This document shows positions 7,639 to 16,900 of a stretch of 64,000 nt of DNA, piece after piece. This stretch comes from Paenibacillus contaminans (GTDB lineage: Bacteria; Bacillota; Bacilli; Paenibacillales; NBRC-103111). Position 1 is the stretch's first letter. Each line of letters starts with the position of its first letter. The translations under genes and the position numbers were made by a program. The stretch is taken from NCBI RefSeq assembly GCF_003285015.1, contig NZ_QMFB01000011.1, positions 218,263-282,262 on the forward strand, in the 5' to 3' direction. Under the pieces are notes generated by a model. The model saw nothing but the letters and a program-made list of their open reading frames with translations. It did no database searches and was not told the origin of the DNA.

Positions 7639-8403
7639 ATGGAAAAAACGCAAAAAATCGCGCTGGTGACGGGAGGCAGCCGCGGGCTCGGACGGAGTTC
7701 CGCGATCGCGCTCTCCCGAAAAGGATTTGATGTCATCGTTACGTATCATTCCCGCAGGGAAGAAGCGGAATCGGTCGTCAAAGAAATTGAGGCTAACGGT
7801 CAAAAGGCTGCTGCACTGCAGCTAGATGCAGGTGATGTCGCCGCCTTCGAACAATTCGCATCCCGCCTTTCCGATATACTGAAAGAAAAATGGAATACGG
7901 AGCACTTCGACGTTCTGATCAACAATGCCGGATTCGGGGTGCACGCTTCGCTTGCGGATACCACGGAAGAACAATTCGATAGTTTGGTGAACGTGCATCT
8001 TAAGGGTGTGTTTTTCTTAACACAGAAGTTAATTTCCAGTATCTCCGATCATGGAAGAATTATTAATGTTTCGACTGGATTAACCCGGTTCGCCCTTGAA
8101 GGCTATGGAGCTTACGCTGCCATAAAAGGCGCCGTCGAAATATTGACGAGGTACATGGCAAAGGAATGGGGAAGCCGAGGCATCCGGGTTAATGCGATCG
8201 CCCCGGGAGCGATTGCTACGGACTTCCGGGGAGGGGCAGTGAGGGACAATAAGAGGTTAAACGACTTTATTGGTTCTCAAACGGCGTTAGGCAGAGTTGG
8301 AGAAGCCGATGATATTGGCGGCCTTGTCGCGTCATTGTGCACTGACGAAATGGGCTGGGTGAACGCGCAGCGAATCGAGGCTTCCGGCGGCATGTTTCTC
8401 TGA
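7639..8403 (+). CDS. Short-chain dehydrogenase/reductase (SDR)
   Basis: The 254-aa protein is a classical SDR. It has the cofactor motif TGGSRGLG (residues 11-18), NNAG (95-98), the catalytic YxxxK as YAAIK (159-163) with a Ser in NVSTG before it, and the RVNAIAPGAI segment after it. The terminal ASGGMFL is typical of beta-ketoacyl-ACP reductase-like enzymes, but the substrate cannot be told. The basic residues after the Gly motif (YHSRREE) suggest NADPH. It is probably controlled by the divergent MerR protein, perhaps in response to reactive aldehydes, quinones or another small toxicant. Confidence 0.88.
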   Translation: MEKTQKIALVTGGSRGLGRSSAIALSRKGFDVIVTYHSRREEAESVVKEIEANGQKAAALQLDAGDVAAFEQFASRLSDILKEKWNTEHFDVLINNAGFGVHASLADTTEEQFDSLVNVHLKGVFFLTQKLISSISDHGRIINVSTGLTRFALEGYGAYAAIKGAVEILTRYMAKEWGSRGIRVNAIAPGAIATDFRGGAVRDNKRLNDFIGSQTALGRVGEADDIGGLVASLCTDEMGWVNAQRIEASGGMFL

Positions 8404-8427
8404 TCCAGTCTAACAAGCCTCCCCCCC

Positions 8428-9186
8428 TCAAACAGTCGCTTGCGCGTTTTGTAAATCCCCCGCCGTTCCGGTAAGGCTGTAGTTGGTCTCCATGCTGACA
8501 ACCGCTCCGATCGACGATAGGCTCTGCATCGCCTTTAGCATATTGCCGGGACTCGGGGACTTGATCCCGACCGTTATTTCGGAAACGGCTTCAGCGTTGT
8601 CCGTCAGCTGCTTTTTATCGGCGGAATTGATTTTGACGCTGCTAATCTGAACGCCGTTTGCCCCCAGTACACCAACGACTTGCGCAAGCGTTTCGGAGTT
8701 CTCTTTGACGCCCAGCACGATTTCGCAGCTTCTGCGGCTGCGCATTAGCCGGTTCTCCCACCTGTTCAACAGGAATAAGCTAACGAGCACAAGCACCGTC
8801 GCCAGCAGTGCGCAATAAAGGAACCCTGCACCAACGCATAAACCGATGGCCGCTACGACCCATATGGAAGCGGCCGTCGTTAAACCCGTAACGCTCGAGC
8901 CGTTCCGCAGGATGGCTCCGGCGCCAAGAAAGCCGATGCCGCTTATGACCTGCGCCGCCAGTCTGGCCGGATCCGTGCGAACGCTCGGCTCGCTGACGAA
9001 TTGGCTGAAGCCGTAAATGGACAACAACATAATGGCCGCCGAACCGATACAGACCAAAATATGCGTGCGAAAGCCTGCCGCGCGGTTGCTCCATTCCCTT
9101 TCCAGTCCGATTGCTCCCCCGAGCGCCGCCGCCAACAGCAGCCGAACGGTTAAATCGAAATAACCGATATGCCATATGGCATTCAT
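8428..9186 (-). CDS. MgtC/SapB-family membrane protein
   Basis: The 252-aa protein has the MgtC N-terminal domain. It consists of four or five membrane segments (about residues 10-140) with LGGAIGLEREW, RTHILVCIGSAAIML, ISGIGFLGAGAIL and VTGLTTAASIWVVAAIGLC, all hallmark motifs. A cytoplasmic ACT-like C-terminal domain of about 90 residues follows. The family is linked to growth in low magnesium and to modulation of other membrane proteins rather than to transport itself. The frame extends 37 codons upstream, but AAGGGG lies 9 nt before the ATG at 9186. It has a consensus promoter far upstream and is convergent with the SDR gene. Confidence 0.88.
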   Translation of the reverse strand: MNAIWHIGYFDLTVRLLLAAALGGAIGLEREWSNRAAGFRTHILVCIGSAAIMLLSIYGFSQFVSEPSVRTDPARLAAQVISGIGFLGAGAILRNGSSVTGLTTAASIWVVAAIGLCVGAGFLYCALLATVLVLVSLFLLNRWENRLMRSRRSCEIVLGVKENSETLAQVVGVLGANGVQISSVKINSADKKQLTDNAEAVSEITVGIKSPSPGNMLKAMQSLSSIGAVVSMETNYSLTGTAGDLQNAQATV

Positions 9187-9407
9187 GGACATCATCCCCT
9201 TTTCCTTCATCAGATAACACCGACTCCGCAACCGGAACCCCAAGAAGTCGCAGCCGAATCCCCGTCTCCACGCGAAAAAAGCCCAAACAGTAAACACCCC
9301 TTCAACTGAAGGCAGTGATTACGGTTAAGGGCTTCTCCGAGTGCTCTAACCTGTACCGTGTATGTATTCGTTATGATGACTATACTCGCTCATAAAAGCG
9401 CTGTCAA
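9187..9407 (-). promoter_or_regulatory. mgtC-type gene promoter and long 5' leader
   Basis: On the minus strand TTGACA (9402-9407) and TATAGT (9379-9384) are separated by 17 bp, a near-perfect sigma-A promoter. Transcription from it would give a leader of about 185 nt before the ATG at 9186. The leader contains GGTTA...TAACC, the small hairpin CTTCAGTTGAAG, and GGGC followed by six Ts that could pair with an upstream AAGCCC. It may be an attenuator, but it does not match an M-box or other riboswitch that I recognise. Confidence 0.6.
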
Positions 9408-9506
9408 CAACTTTACTTAACGACTAACCGAAACCGCTTTTCGATCGGTCCTCTGCTATTAGCCGCCTGCCCGCGGGCTTAAGTCGTACCGGCAGCCGCC
9501 GCGAAG

Positions 9507-10130
9507 CTAGGAAATGCCCATAAAGCGGAACAAGCCGTCCGCCATAAAACGGTGCCCGTATTCGTTAGGGTGGATGCCGTCGTTCATAAGCGTCCATTGG
9601 CTGTTCGGATTGGCCGTGATTTCATCCGTCCAGGCCTGATACAAATCGCACACCGGCACTTGCCGGGATTCCGCCGTTTCCAGCAACGTCTTTACGTAAG
9701 CGGGATAGTCTTTGCGCCGATTGACATTGTCCGTCAGCTCGTACGAGATCGTGTTCTGGGTAATCAGCACAATTTCGCTGCCGATACTCCTGGTTCGGTC
9801 AATGATCGCTTCCAAATTGCTTTGGAATTCCGGAAGCATCTCCGCCCCCCGCGCCGAATCGTTCATCCCGATCATCAGCGTGACCAAATCCGGCTTGAAC
9901 CTCAGCGCATCCCGCTCCAGCCGCTCGACAATTCCCCAAGTCGTATCGCCGCTCACTCCGGCGTTCAGCAGCAGATGGTTTCTGCCAAACTTATTTATCA
10001 GTTTTTCGCTAAGTAATCCTACGTAATTAAGGTGTTCGTGCAGATGATAGTTTTGCTCCGTAATCGAATCGCCCAAACAAACGATGAACGCTTTCTCGCC
10101 TCTTTTGATTTTCTCCAATGTTCCCAGCAT
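9507..10130 (-). CDS. SGNH/GDSL hydrolase (probable carbohydrate esterase)
   Basis: The 207-aa protein has all SGNH blocks. These are GDSITEQ with nucleophile Ser22, GVSGDTT (Gly), IGMNDS (Asn), and NDGIHPN with the catalytic Asp184/His187. There is no signal peptide, so it should be cytoplasmic. Its size and position as the last gene of a polysaccharide locus fit removal of acetyl or other acyl groups from imported oligosaccharides, as in GDSL rhamnogalacturonan- or xylan-type acetylesterases. The substrate is inferred from context. The ATG at 10130 has GGGGAGG upstream. A 318-bp gap without a gene separates it from the preceding ceramidase-like gene. Confidence 0.85.
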   Translation of the reverse strand: MLGTLEKIKRGEKAFIVCLGDSITEQNYHLHEHLNYVGLLSEKLINKFGRNHLLLNAGVSGDTTWGIVERLERDALRFKPDLVTLMIGMNDSARGAEMLPEFQSNLEAIIDRTRSIGSEIVLITQNTISYELTDNVNRRKDYPAYVKTLLETAESRQVPVCDLYQAWTDEITANPNSQWTLMNDGIHPNEYGHRFMADGLFRFMGIS

Positions 10131-10448
10131 CAGGTTTCCGCCTCCCCTTTAATCAAGCAGCAGTCCATCTAAAAGTATACCATTATTTAGCATAATGGTT
10201 ACCGATTTTCTTTGAGCTTCCGCTAGATCGTTACCTCGCCGATGTTGTGAATTTTGCTGCTAGGAATAATGGGGTGACCAAAGGCATCGCCTACGAACGA
10301 ACATGAATCAAAAAAATCAGCCAACTAGGAGGTTTTTAGCCGCCTCTTTCATAAACCATCAAATATTGCTCCAGCCTGCCAAGCCGAATAGTCCCGCTCA
10401 TTACCTTCTCCCCCCTCCCCCGCGTGAGGCCAAGTCCTGAAGCCCGCG

Positions 10449-11750
10449 TTAAGCTTTGCCTTGCAGCAACGCAAGGCTTGCTTGCACAAACCGCTCGCCC
10501 GCATCAAGCTCCAAATAGCTGAACACGGGCATTTTGCGAATTTCGTAACCGCCGCGCGCAAATGCCTCGCGAGTCGGCACATATCCGGCCAGACCGTTGG
10601 TTAAAGTGGCCAGGAACGTATAGTCGTAAGGAGACGCTTGTTTGATTTCCAGACCAAGCTCCACGAATAGCTCCGCCGGGTTGGTTAAAAGGGCGATTCG
10701 GCTGCCGATCGTAAGGCAGTATATCGTAAATTCATGCGAACCCGGCTCCTCATGTCCATGCATTGCCCTGGCTTCCTTGTAATAAGCAAAAAACGGTTCT
10801 GTTGCAGCCGTTCCGAACGTAGCATCCTCCTTGGTATCCCGGTCCGTGTACAGGCGCTCCGCTATGTTTACGGCCGTATAGGTCATGGATAGTCCAAGTT
10901 CTTCGGGATAATAAAGCACAGGATCGAGTTCCATAATCGTTCCGGCCAGCCCAAGTCCGATTTTCTTGTAATTTTCCGGGTTGCCCCATTCATAGGTTCG
11001 AAAGTCGATAAAATTGATGTCGCCGCAAGCTCCGGGAAGAAATAGGACGACGATCGACTCCCCGTATACCGACTGCAGCACCTTTGTCATATGGCCGGAG
11101 ATATCGGCGCTAATATTCGGACGGCCAACCGCATTGTTGTGCATGGCATAATTGACCAGGAAAGCGACAGCCCGGCCGTTCTCGTCCACCAGTTTGATGA
11201 CGAGCATCTCCGGATCTACAATGCCTTCCGAGACACATCCGTCGAGATCATCCTTTACCCAATTCATGCGTATCGATCCGTCGGGAGCCGTCAATCGCCG
11301 GTTAAACACGTGGTTCGGATTGCTCGAGCGACCCACGCCTAAACGAACGGGTTGTTTGGCTCGACGCGCAGCGTCGACAGCTTCAACCATTTTGAGCTTC
11401 ACCGACTCGACATAATCCCAGTGAACAGGAAGCTTCCCCAGCAAGGTGGTTCCCATTGAAGTGCTTGAATGCGTGTGGGAAGGCGTAATGATCACATGAT
11501 GTTTTGAAATCCCACAGGTCTGCTCAATCCGTTCGGCAATTTCCTTCACTGTCGGTCCGGGGATGCTGGTCACGTCCGCAGCAATCAGCACAACCTCGAC
11601 GCAACCGTCGTCAAGAACGACAACGTTTGCAAACAGATCGTCCAGGATATGCTCGGCAAAATCAAGGCTGTAGGAGCCGTCCAGCCGACACCCCAGCGGC
11701 GGAGTAATGATAACCCTGGCTGTTCCGGCATACAAGGCAGAAACCATCAT
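10449..11750 (-). CDS. Neutral/alkaline ceramidase N-terminal domain-like protein (paralogue 1)
   Basis: The 433-aa protein resembles the N-terminal catalytic domain of neutral ceramidases. It has YAGTARVIITPP at the start, TPSHTHSSTSMG, which holds the zinc-type His pair (about residues 91-102), FNRRLTAPDG, NYAMHNNAVG, and LPGACGDINFID. The C-terminal domain of true ceramidases is absent and there is no signal peptide. A role in sphingolipid breakdown is therefore doubtful. In a polysaccharide locus it may act on an amide or ester of a sugar derivative, but that is a guess. A second paralogue is at 33615-34919. The ATG at 11750 has AAAGGTGATCG in front. Confidence 0.75.
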   Translation of the reverse strand: MMVSALYAGTARVIITPPLGCRLDGSYSLDFAEHILDDLFANVVVLDDGCVEVVLIAADVTSIPGPTVKEIAERIEQTCGISKHHVIITPSHTHSSTSMGTTLLGKLPVHWDYVESVKLKMVEAVDAARRAKQPVRLGVGRSSNPNHVFNRRLTAPDGSIRMNWVKDDLDGCVSEGIVDPEMLVIKLVDENGRAVAFLVNYAMHNNAVGRPNISADISGHMTKVLQSVYGESIVVLFLPGACGDINFIDFRTYEWGNPENYKKIGLGLAGTIMELDPVLYYPEELGLSMTYTAVNIAERLYTDRDTKEDATFGTAATEPFFAYYKEARAMHGHEEPGSHEFTIYCLTIGSRIALLTNPAELFVELGLEIKQASPYDYTFLATLTNGLAGYVPTREAFARGGYEIRKMPVFSYLELDAGERFVQASLALLQGKA

Positions 11751-11965
11751 CGATCACCTTTCTTTATCTTGAAGCGTTTATCCCGACTCGTTCTACAGCA
11801 TCATCCCCGCAGTTAATACCCAAAGCAGCGGCTGTTGTATAGGTGAAATCTTCGCTTGCCAGGAACAAAACCATGCGGAAAGTCGTAATTCGGCCTTGCG
11901 CTGAGTAGGACGAGCATCCGAATGGAAACCGTTCCAATATCTTTATAGTTGTTCCGTACTTGTCT

Positions 11966-13888
11966 TTACAAAAATGGCAAACGCTCAACATCCAGCCCGG
12001 TCGTTCGAATCCGATCGACAAGGGGTACGGCTCCGTTTACAGCTTGATACTTGATCCCTTCGCTCGCCGGACTGTATTCGCATTCGAGCGTAAGCCCATC
12101 CCGCTTGTAGCCGGTATGCCGGACATACGTGCCTCTTGTATGCATGTTGGCATACATGCGGTCGGTCACAGCAGCAAGGGCAACCTGCCGCCGGAACGCC
12201 TCGAAGCTTTCTGCCTCACGACAGTCCCTGACTTCGGCCACAAAGCCGTTCCCGGTGAGCAGCAATTCGCGTTTGGCAAAATGCCGCTCCTCCCCTTCAT
12301 AATTATAAAAGGAGATCATCACGAACCGGTTCACCGTCTCGATGCGTACAGCCGCTTTGCGCCCGTGATCGGTCAGCATCAGGGGAAGGAATGCCATATA
12401 CACCTCTCCATCCTTAATAAAGACGGGGCAAGGCTCCGTACTCTCGGCTTCATACGTTTCCAATTTTCGGTCCCCGAGCCATATTTCCTCGACTTGGCCG
12501 AATTCGGACGGCAGCTGAATCGACAGCTTCAGACTATGGATGGCGTTCGCATAAAGCTTGGGCTTGTACAAGAGTATGGCGCTATTTTGATGCTGCAGCC
12601 CGAGCTTCCTGCCATCGTCTCCGAGAATGGTTTCGGTCAGCATCGGCGGGCGTTCGTTGACGATATAGTTGGCATACACCGCGCGAATATCGGATTGACG
12701 GACAACCGGACTGCTTTTTTTGTACAAAAGATGAAAGGAATCGGTTTGAACGCCATTGTGAAATTCATTCGTGGAAACGCCCAGCGCATAACCCGCTGTC
12801 ATATAAGTGCTCGCGATCCCGCTGCCTGCGCCGTATTCGTACGTTTCCCCATCCTCCTCCGGCCCAAGGATCGCTGCTGAAGCAGCCGCGTCCGTCGACG
12901 AGCTGTACTCCACAGTCGCTTGATACTCGAACGGATATTTCCGGTTCAGCGCCCATTCCGCCAGGTAGACGGGACAGTGGTAAATCGTATTCAACTGCCA
13001 CGCCGACAACACCTGCATATAAGCGGGCCAGCCGTGAATCACCTCATCCTGCTGTCCGTTCTCTGTGCTGAACAGCGTATTCAGCGGATTCACCTGCATG
13101 TGGTCGCCAAGAACCGCATACAAAATATCTCTGGCATGGTGGGAATGCCCGGTGGAGTCGACGGTGTAGGCTCTGGAGTACGGTCCCGCCATCTGGAACG
13201 TTTCACCGTGATATCTTCCAAGCACCTCCACCCAGATGCGTTCCTCGCATTGCAGCGCCATATTCCGAACTTCTTCGTCCCGGATCAGATTCGCGATCTC
13301 GGCTAAGGCCAACACCTGGATCGGGGTATAGGTGGGGCTGGAAAATTCCGTAGGGGCGCCTCTTCGCGAAAGCATGCCCTTCAGCTGGTTCAGCCGCTTG
13401 ACGCCTATGGCGAACAAATCCTCACGTTCGAACAGCTCGCCGCCAATGAGCATAACGAACGTGCTGATACATGGGAAATTGTCGTTTACGCCGACGAAAT
13501 CCAAATCGTCGCCGGAAAAATGACTCCACATCATTTCCATGTATCCGTTCAATCTGCTTATACATGCCTCGTCCAATAAGGAGCGGTATTTGGTCAAAAG
13601 CTGAAGTGCGTTGCAAGGCGAGAAATGGCAGTGAGCAAAATCGGATGTTCGGATAATCCGCCTCGCCGTTTCAATCGCTTCCGGTTGCCCGCTTTCCAAA
13701 AAACATTCGGCAAAGCATAACCGTTCATAAAGACCGGGGATGTATTCCTCGCGCCGCACGACCGGAACATCCTTCCCGAGCCATTTTCCAAGCTCATCGA
13801 ATTTGGCCAACGTGCGCTGCGTCACCAAATCATTGAAAATACGCTTTCTTTGCCGCTGTCCGGCCTGATCATAAAAAACGGCGGTCAT
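11966..13888 (-). CDS. Putative (alpha/alpha)-toroid polysaccharide lyase or hydrolase, uncharacterised
   Basis: This is a 640-aa cytoplasmic-looking protein with no signal peptide. The first about 400 residues are helical with motifs reminiscent of toroid lyases and hydrolases (NDNFPCISTF, GAPTEFSSPTYTP, GHSHHARDILY, HGWPAYMQV). The last about 240 residues look beta-rich, like the C-terminal sandwich of heparinase II/III-type or GH-type toroid enzymes. I do not recognise a named family with certainty. The position in the operon between the beta-helix protein and the ceramidase-like gene supports a role in breaking imported oligosaccharides. The ATG at 13888 is preceded by GGGGGAGGGACC. A 215-bp gap follows it. 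Confidence 0.6.
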   Translation of the reverse strand: MTAVFYDQAGQRQRKRIFNDLVTQRTLAKFDELGKWLGKDVPVVRREEYIPGLYERLCFAECFLESGQPEAIETARRIIRTSDFAHCHFSPCNALQLLTKYRSLLDEACISRLNGYMEMMWSHFSGDDLDFVGVNDNFPCISTFVMLIGGELFEREDLFAIGVKRLNQLKGMLSRRGAPTEFSSPTYTPIQVLALAEIANLIRDEEVRNMALQCEERIWVEVLGRYHGETFQMAGPYSRAYTVDSTGHSHHARDILYAVLGDHMQVNPLNTLFSTENGQQDEVIHGWPAYMQVLSAWQLNTIYHCPVYLAEWALNRKYPFEYQATVEYSSSTDAAASAAILGPEEDGETYEYGAGSGIASTYMTAGYALGVSTNEFHNGVQTDSFHLLYKKSSPVVRQSDIRAVYANYIVNERPPMLTETILGDDGRKLGLQHQNSAILLYKPKLYANAIHSLKLSIQLPSEFGQVEEIWLGDRKLETYEAESTEPCPVFIKDGEVYMAFLPLMLTDHGRKAAVRIETVNRFVMISFYNYEGEERHFAKRELLLTGNGFVAEVRDCREAESFEAFRRQVALAAVTDRMYANMHTRGTYVRHTGYKRDGLTLECEYSPASEGIKYQAVNGAVPLVDRIRTTGLDVERLPFL

Positions 13889-13971
13889 ATCGTCGGTCCC
13901 TCCCCCGAAAAGGCAGCCACAGCCGAAATCGACTGCGGCCCCAAATGTTCATCCTGCTATGCCCGGAAGCC

Positions 13972-16900
13972 TTAAAAGACTGTCCGGACCGTTAAATAGT
14001 CGATGGACCGATTCCCGGAAGCGTCCTCCGCTTCAATCCGGAATTCGTACTCCTGCCCCGTCGACAAGCCCTCTATTTCATAGCTAAGTATCGTACCGTC
14101 TACCGAATCCAGCAGCGCGCCGTTTTGATAAATCGTATACCGGGTCACCGCCGTATTGTCGGCCGCGGCATCCCAAGAAAGCGCCAGCCCGGCTCCGGAA
14201 TGTTCCGTCGACGCTAAACTGCCGGCCGCCCAGAAAGGCGCTCTGACATCTTTGTAGCTGTCGTTCAGGATGACCTCGTTCACGGGAACTCCTCTGTAAT
14301 GAACGGGAGTTGTAACAGCTGTAAACGCATTGCCCTTCAAAATATGACCGTAATCGCCGAGAGACAAATGAATCCCCTTGTTCAAGTGGTGCAGCCGATT
14401 ATTTTCGATAATTACGTTCGTGTTGTCCCCGGACTCGCTCGAAGGGCTGGCATCGCTGCTCAACTGTGCGGACCAGGACAAGATGCCCGATTCGGCAGGC
14501 GCTTCGGTATTTTGCAGCGGAACCGCGGAAGGCACCCCTTCCACCCGATTGTCCCTGATCTCGATTCCATATGCGCTGACGCCGTAATACCGCCCGTTTA
14601 CGCCGGTTCGCTGGGAGTTGATATAAATCCCGGAATGCCCGCTTCTTCTGGAAACGCCCGTAATGATATTTCCGGTTACCCGGATGTAATAATCGGGCGT
14701 GAACCGGGATTGATTTTTGACCTGGGACGTATAGACGAAGATGCCTTCGGAATCCTCGCTGATGTTGTCCGCGGCTACCCCGTCAATCGCATTTCCGTAA
14801 AACCAAATGCCCTTCGCATTATTCAGGATCGTATTTCGATGGAAGGTTACGTTATCGTTGGGCGCGATCAGCGTCATCTTGCTCGTTCCGTCGGGAATAA
14901 CATCCCATGACCTGTCGATCGCAAGCTTACTTCCCGTGATGCCCGTCACTTTCCTCAACTGGCCCATGCCCTTGCCGTCCGTAATGACGACCGCCAAGTA
15001 GCTGTACCGCAGCGGGTAAGACGCCTTGAGGGGAGTGGCCGGAACGATAGTCAGGTCGTTGGCCGTTGCGCCCAGCACCTTGCCCTCGTTCAGATAGGCC
15101 TCCGGCATCTCGACGGCCAACGGCTCCCCATCCCCGTTCGTCGGGGAATCCGGCCCCATGTTTTCCACAATATTGTCCGCCATGTGCACATTGTTTCTGC
15201 CGAAAATCCCGTGCGCATCCGCGCCGAATTCCGGATGGTTCACAAGATGGTTACCCGTCACGAACGAATACTGCGCGAACGTCGTAACCGTACCGGCTGC
15301 ATATTCAAAATAGTTATTTTTGTATGAGGCATATGAGCCGATATAACTTGCTTCCGACGAAGCGTGATACCCTTTGAAATGATTCTCCTCGAATACGACT
15401 CTCTCTTTGGCGATAAAAATCATGCCCATGCCTCTGCCCGCCCCGGATGGCTGCACGGTCATCGGATAATCGATATCCACATGGTACACGAACAGCTTCT
15501 CTGCGGTTCGCAGAGTCTGATCCGTAACGGCCGGGCCCCAGTCGCCGCCCAGCCAGATGAACGAGTCCGGCCTGCGGCCGGCGTCGGACAGCCTCAGAGC
15601 CAGATGCGCGATGCCTTGTCGGCCCAGCGTTTTGCCGTCGCCTGAAGAGCGGATGAAATTGGCGGTCCCGGTTCCGGTATGATACAGGAACGTCGTCGCC
15701 TCATCCTCCCCAAGCAGCACAATGTCCGCCGGAATATCGATATGAGTCAAATGATAGGAGCCCGCCGGGAAATAGACCACACCGCCGCCCGACATTTTGG
15801 CGGCATATACCGCATCTCGGACGCTCGCCGTATCGTCCGCGGCATCGTCCGGCCAAGCGCCGTAATCGTTGACATTAAACACGCTGCTCCACGCAAACTC
15901 TTTAGCCCAGGCAACGTTCAATCCCAACGGATTCGAGCTTGGGACGACGATGCTGAGCCGCTGTCCGTTGTCGAGCCGCGCCCAGGTGACGCCTCCGTCG
16001 TTGCTGACGTCGACAAAGTAGGTTCCCGTCGGGACCGTGCCTACGGTAAACTCGATCGAATACGGCGTAAGCCGCTTGATCGTCTGATAATAGGACGTCT
16101 CATTCTCGTCCTGCAGTCTAATCATCGTTTCGCCCGCCGATCCGAATTCCGCGGCGGAGAAGTTTCGGCCCGACAGCTCCAGATTCAGACCGCTGTACGC
16201 TTCATATTCCGACAGGAACAACGGTCTAGGCACGTTAATTCTCGCGGGGCTGCTCCATCCGAATTCATTTTTGACCCAGATGTCATAAACGCCGCCCGTT
16301 ACGGTATCAGGAAACCGGGGGGTAACGAAAAATCCGTTTCCGGCATCGGTTTGCTCCAAAACCAACTCTGTCGCATCCAGAGGAGGCGTTGCTGGGGCGG
16401 CTCCCGTCGCCTTGCTGATCTTCGCCTGCACGTCGTTCATATCGCTGCCGTTCATACCGTACCCGTTGACGGAAAAGAGCGTATCCGGTTTGACCGCGTC
16501 GGAAACCCTCAGAATGACCGGCGGCCGCTCCCATGCTTCGTTATACACCGTCAGCGTCACGGTTGCCTCGGCTTTATCGATTTGGTTCCCATCATCGTAA
16601 GGGACGGAAGCCACAATCCGATAATTCCCCGAGTACTCGGGCGTGTACGAGATTACCGCCAATCCGCCGGAGTCCGTGACCGCCGAACCGATAGCCGCAT
16701 CGATGTAAGTCCCGACATACGGGCCTTGCAGCTCAAAACGGACGGTTTTGCCCGGCAGCGGATTGCCCGAAGCGTCCTCAAGTCCCGCTTCAATAGCCGC
16801 GTTCAAGCCTGGCTTCGGCAGCGAGTAAGCGGGCGAAGCAAACTGCAAGTCTATAGAGGTGTATGCGGGCAACGTGATCGATTCCGGCTCGTTCGGATCG

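Noticed and set aside
9187..9407. M-box magnesium riboswitch before the MgtC-type gene
   Set aside because: The leader lacks the conserved M-box core as I know it, so I report only a structured leader.
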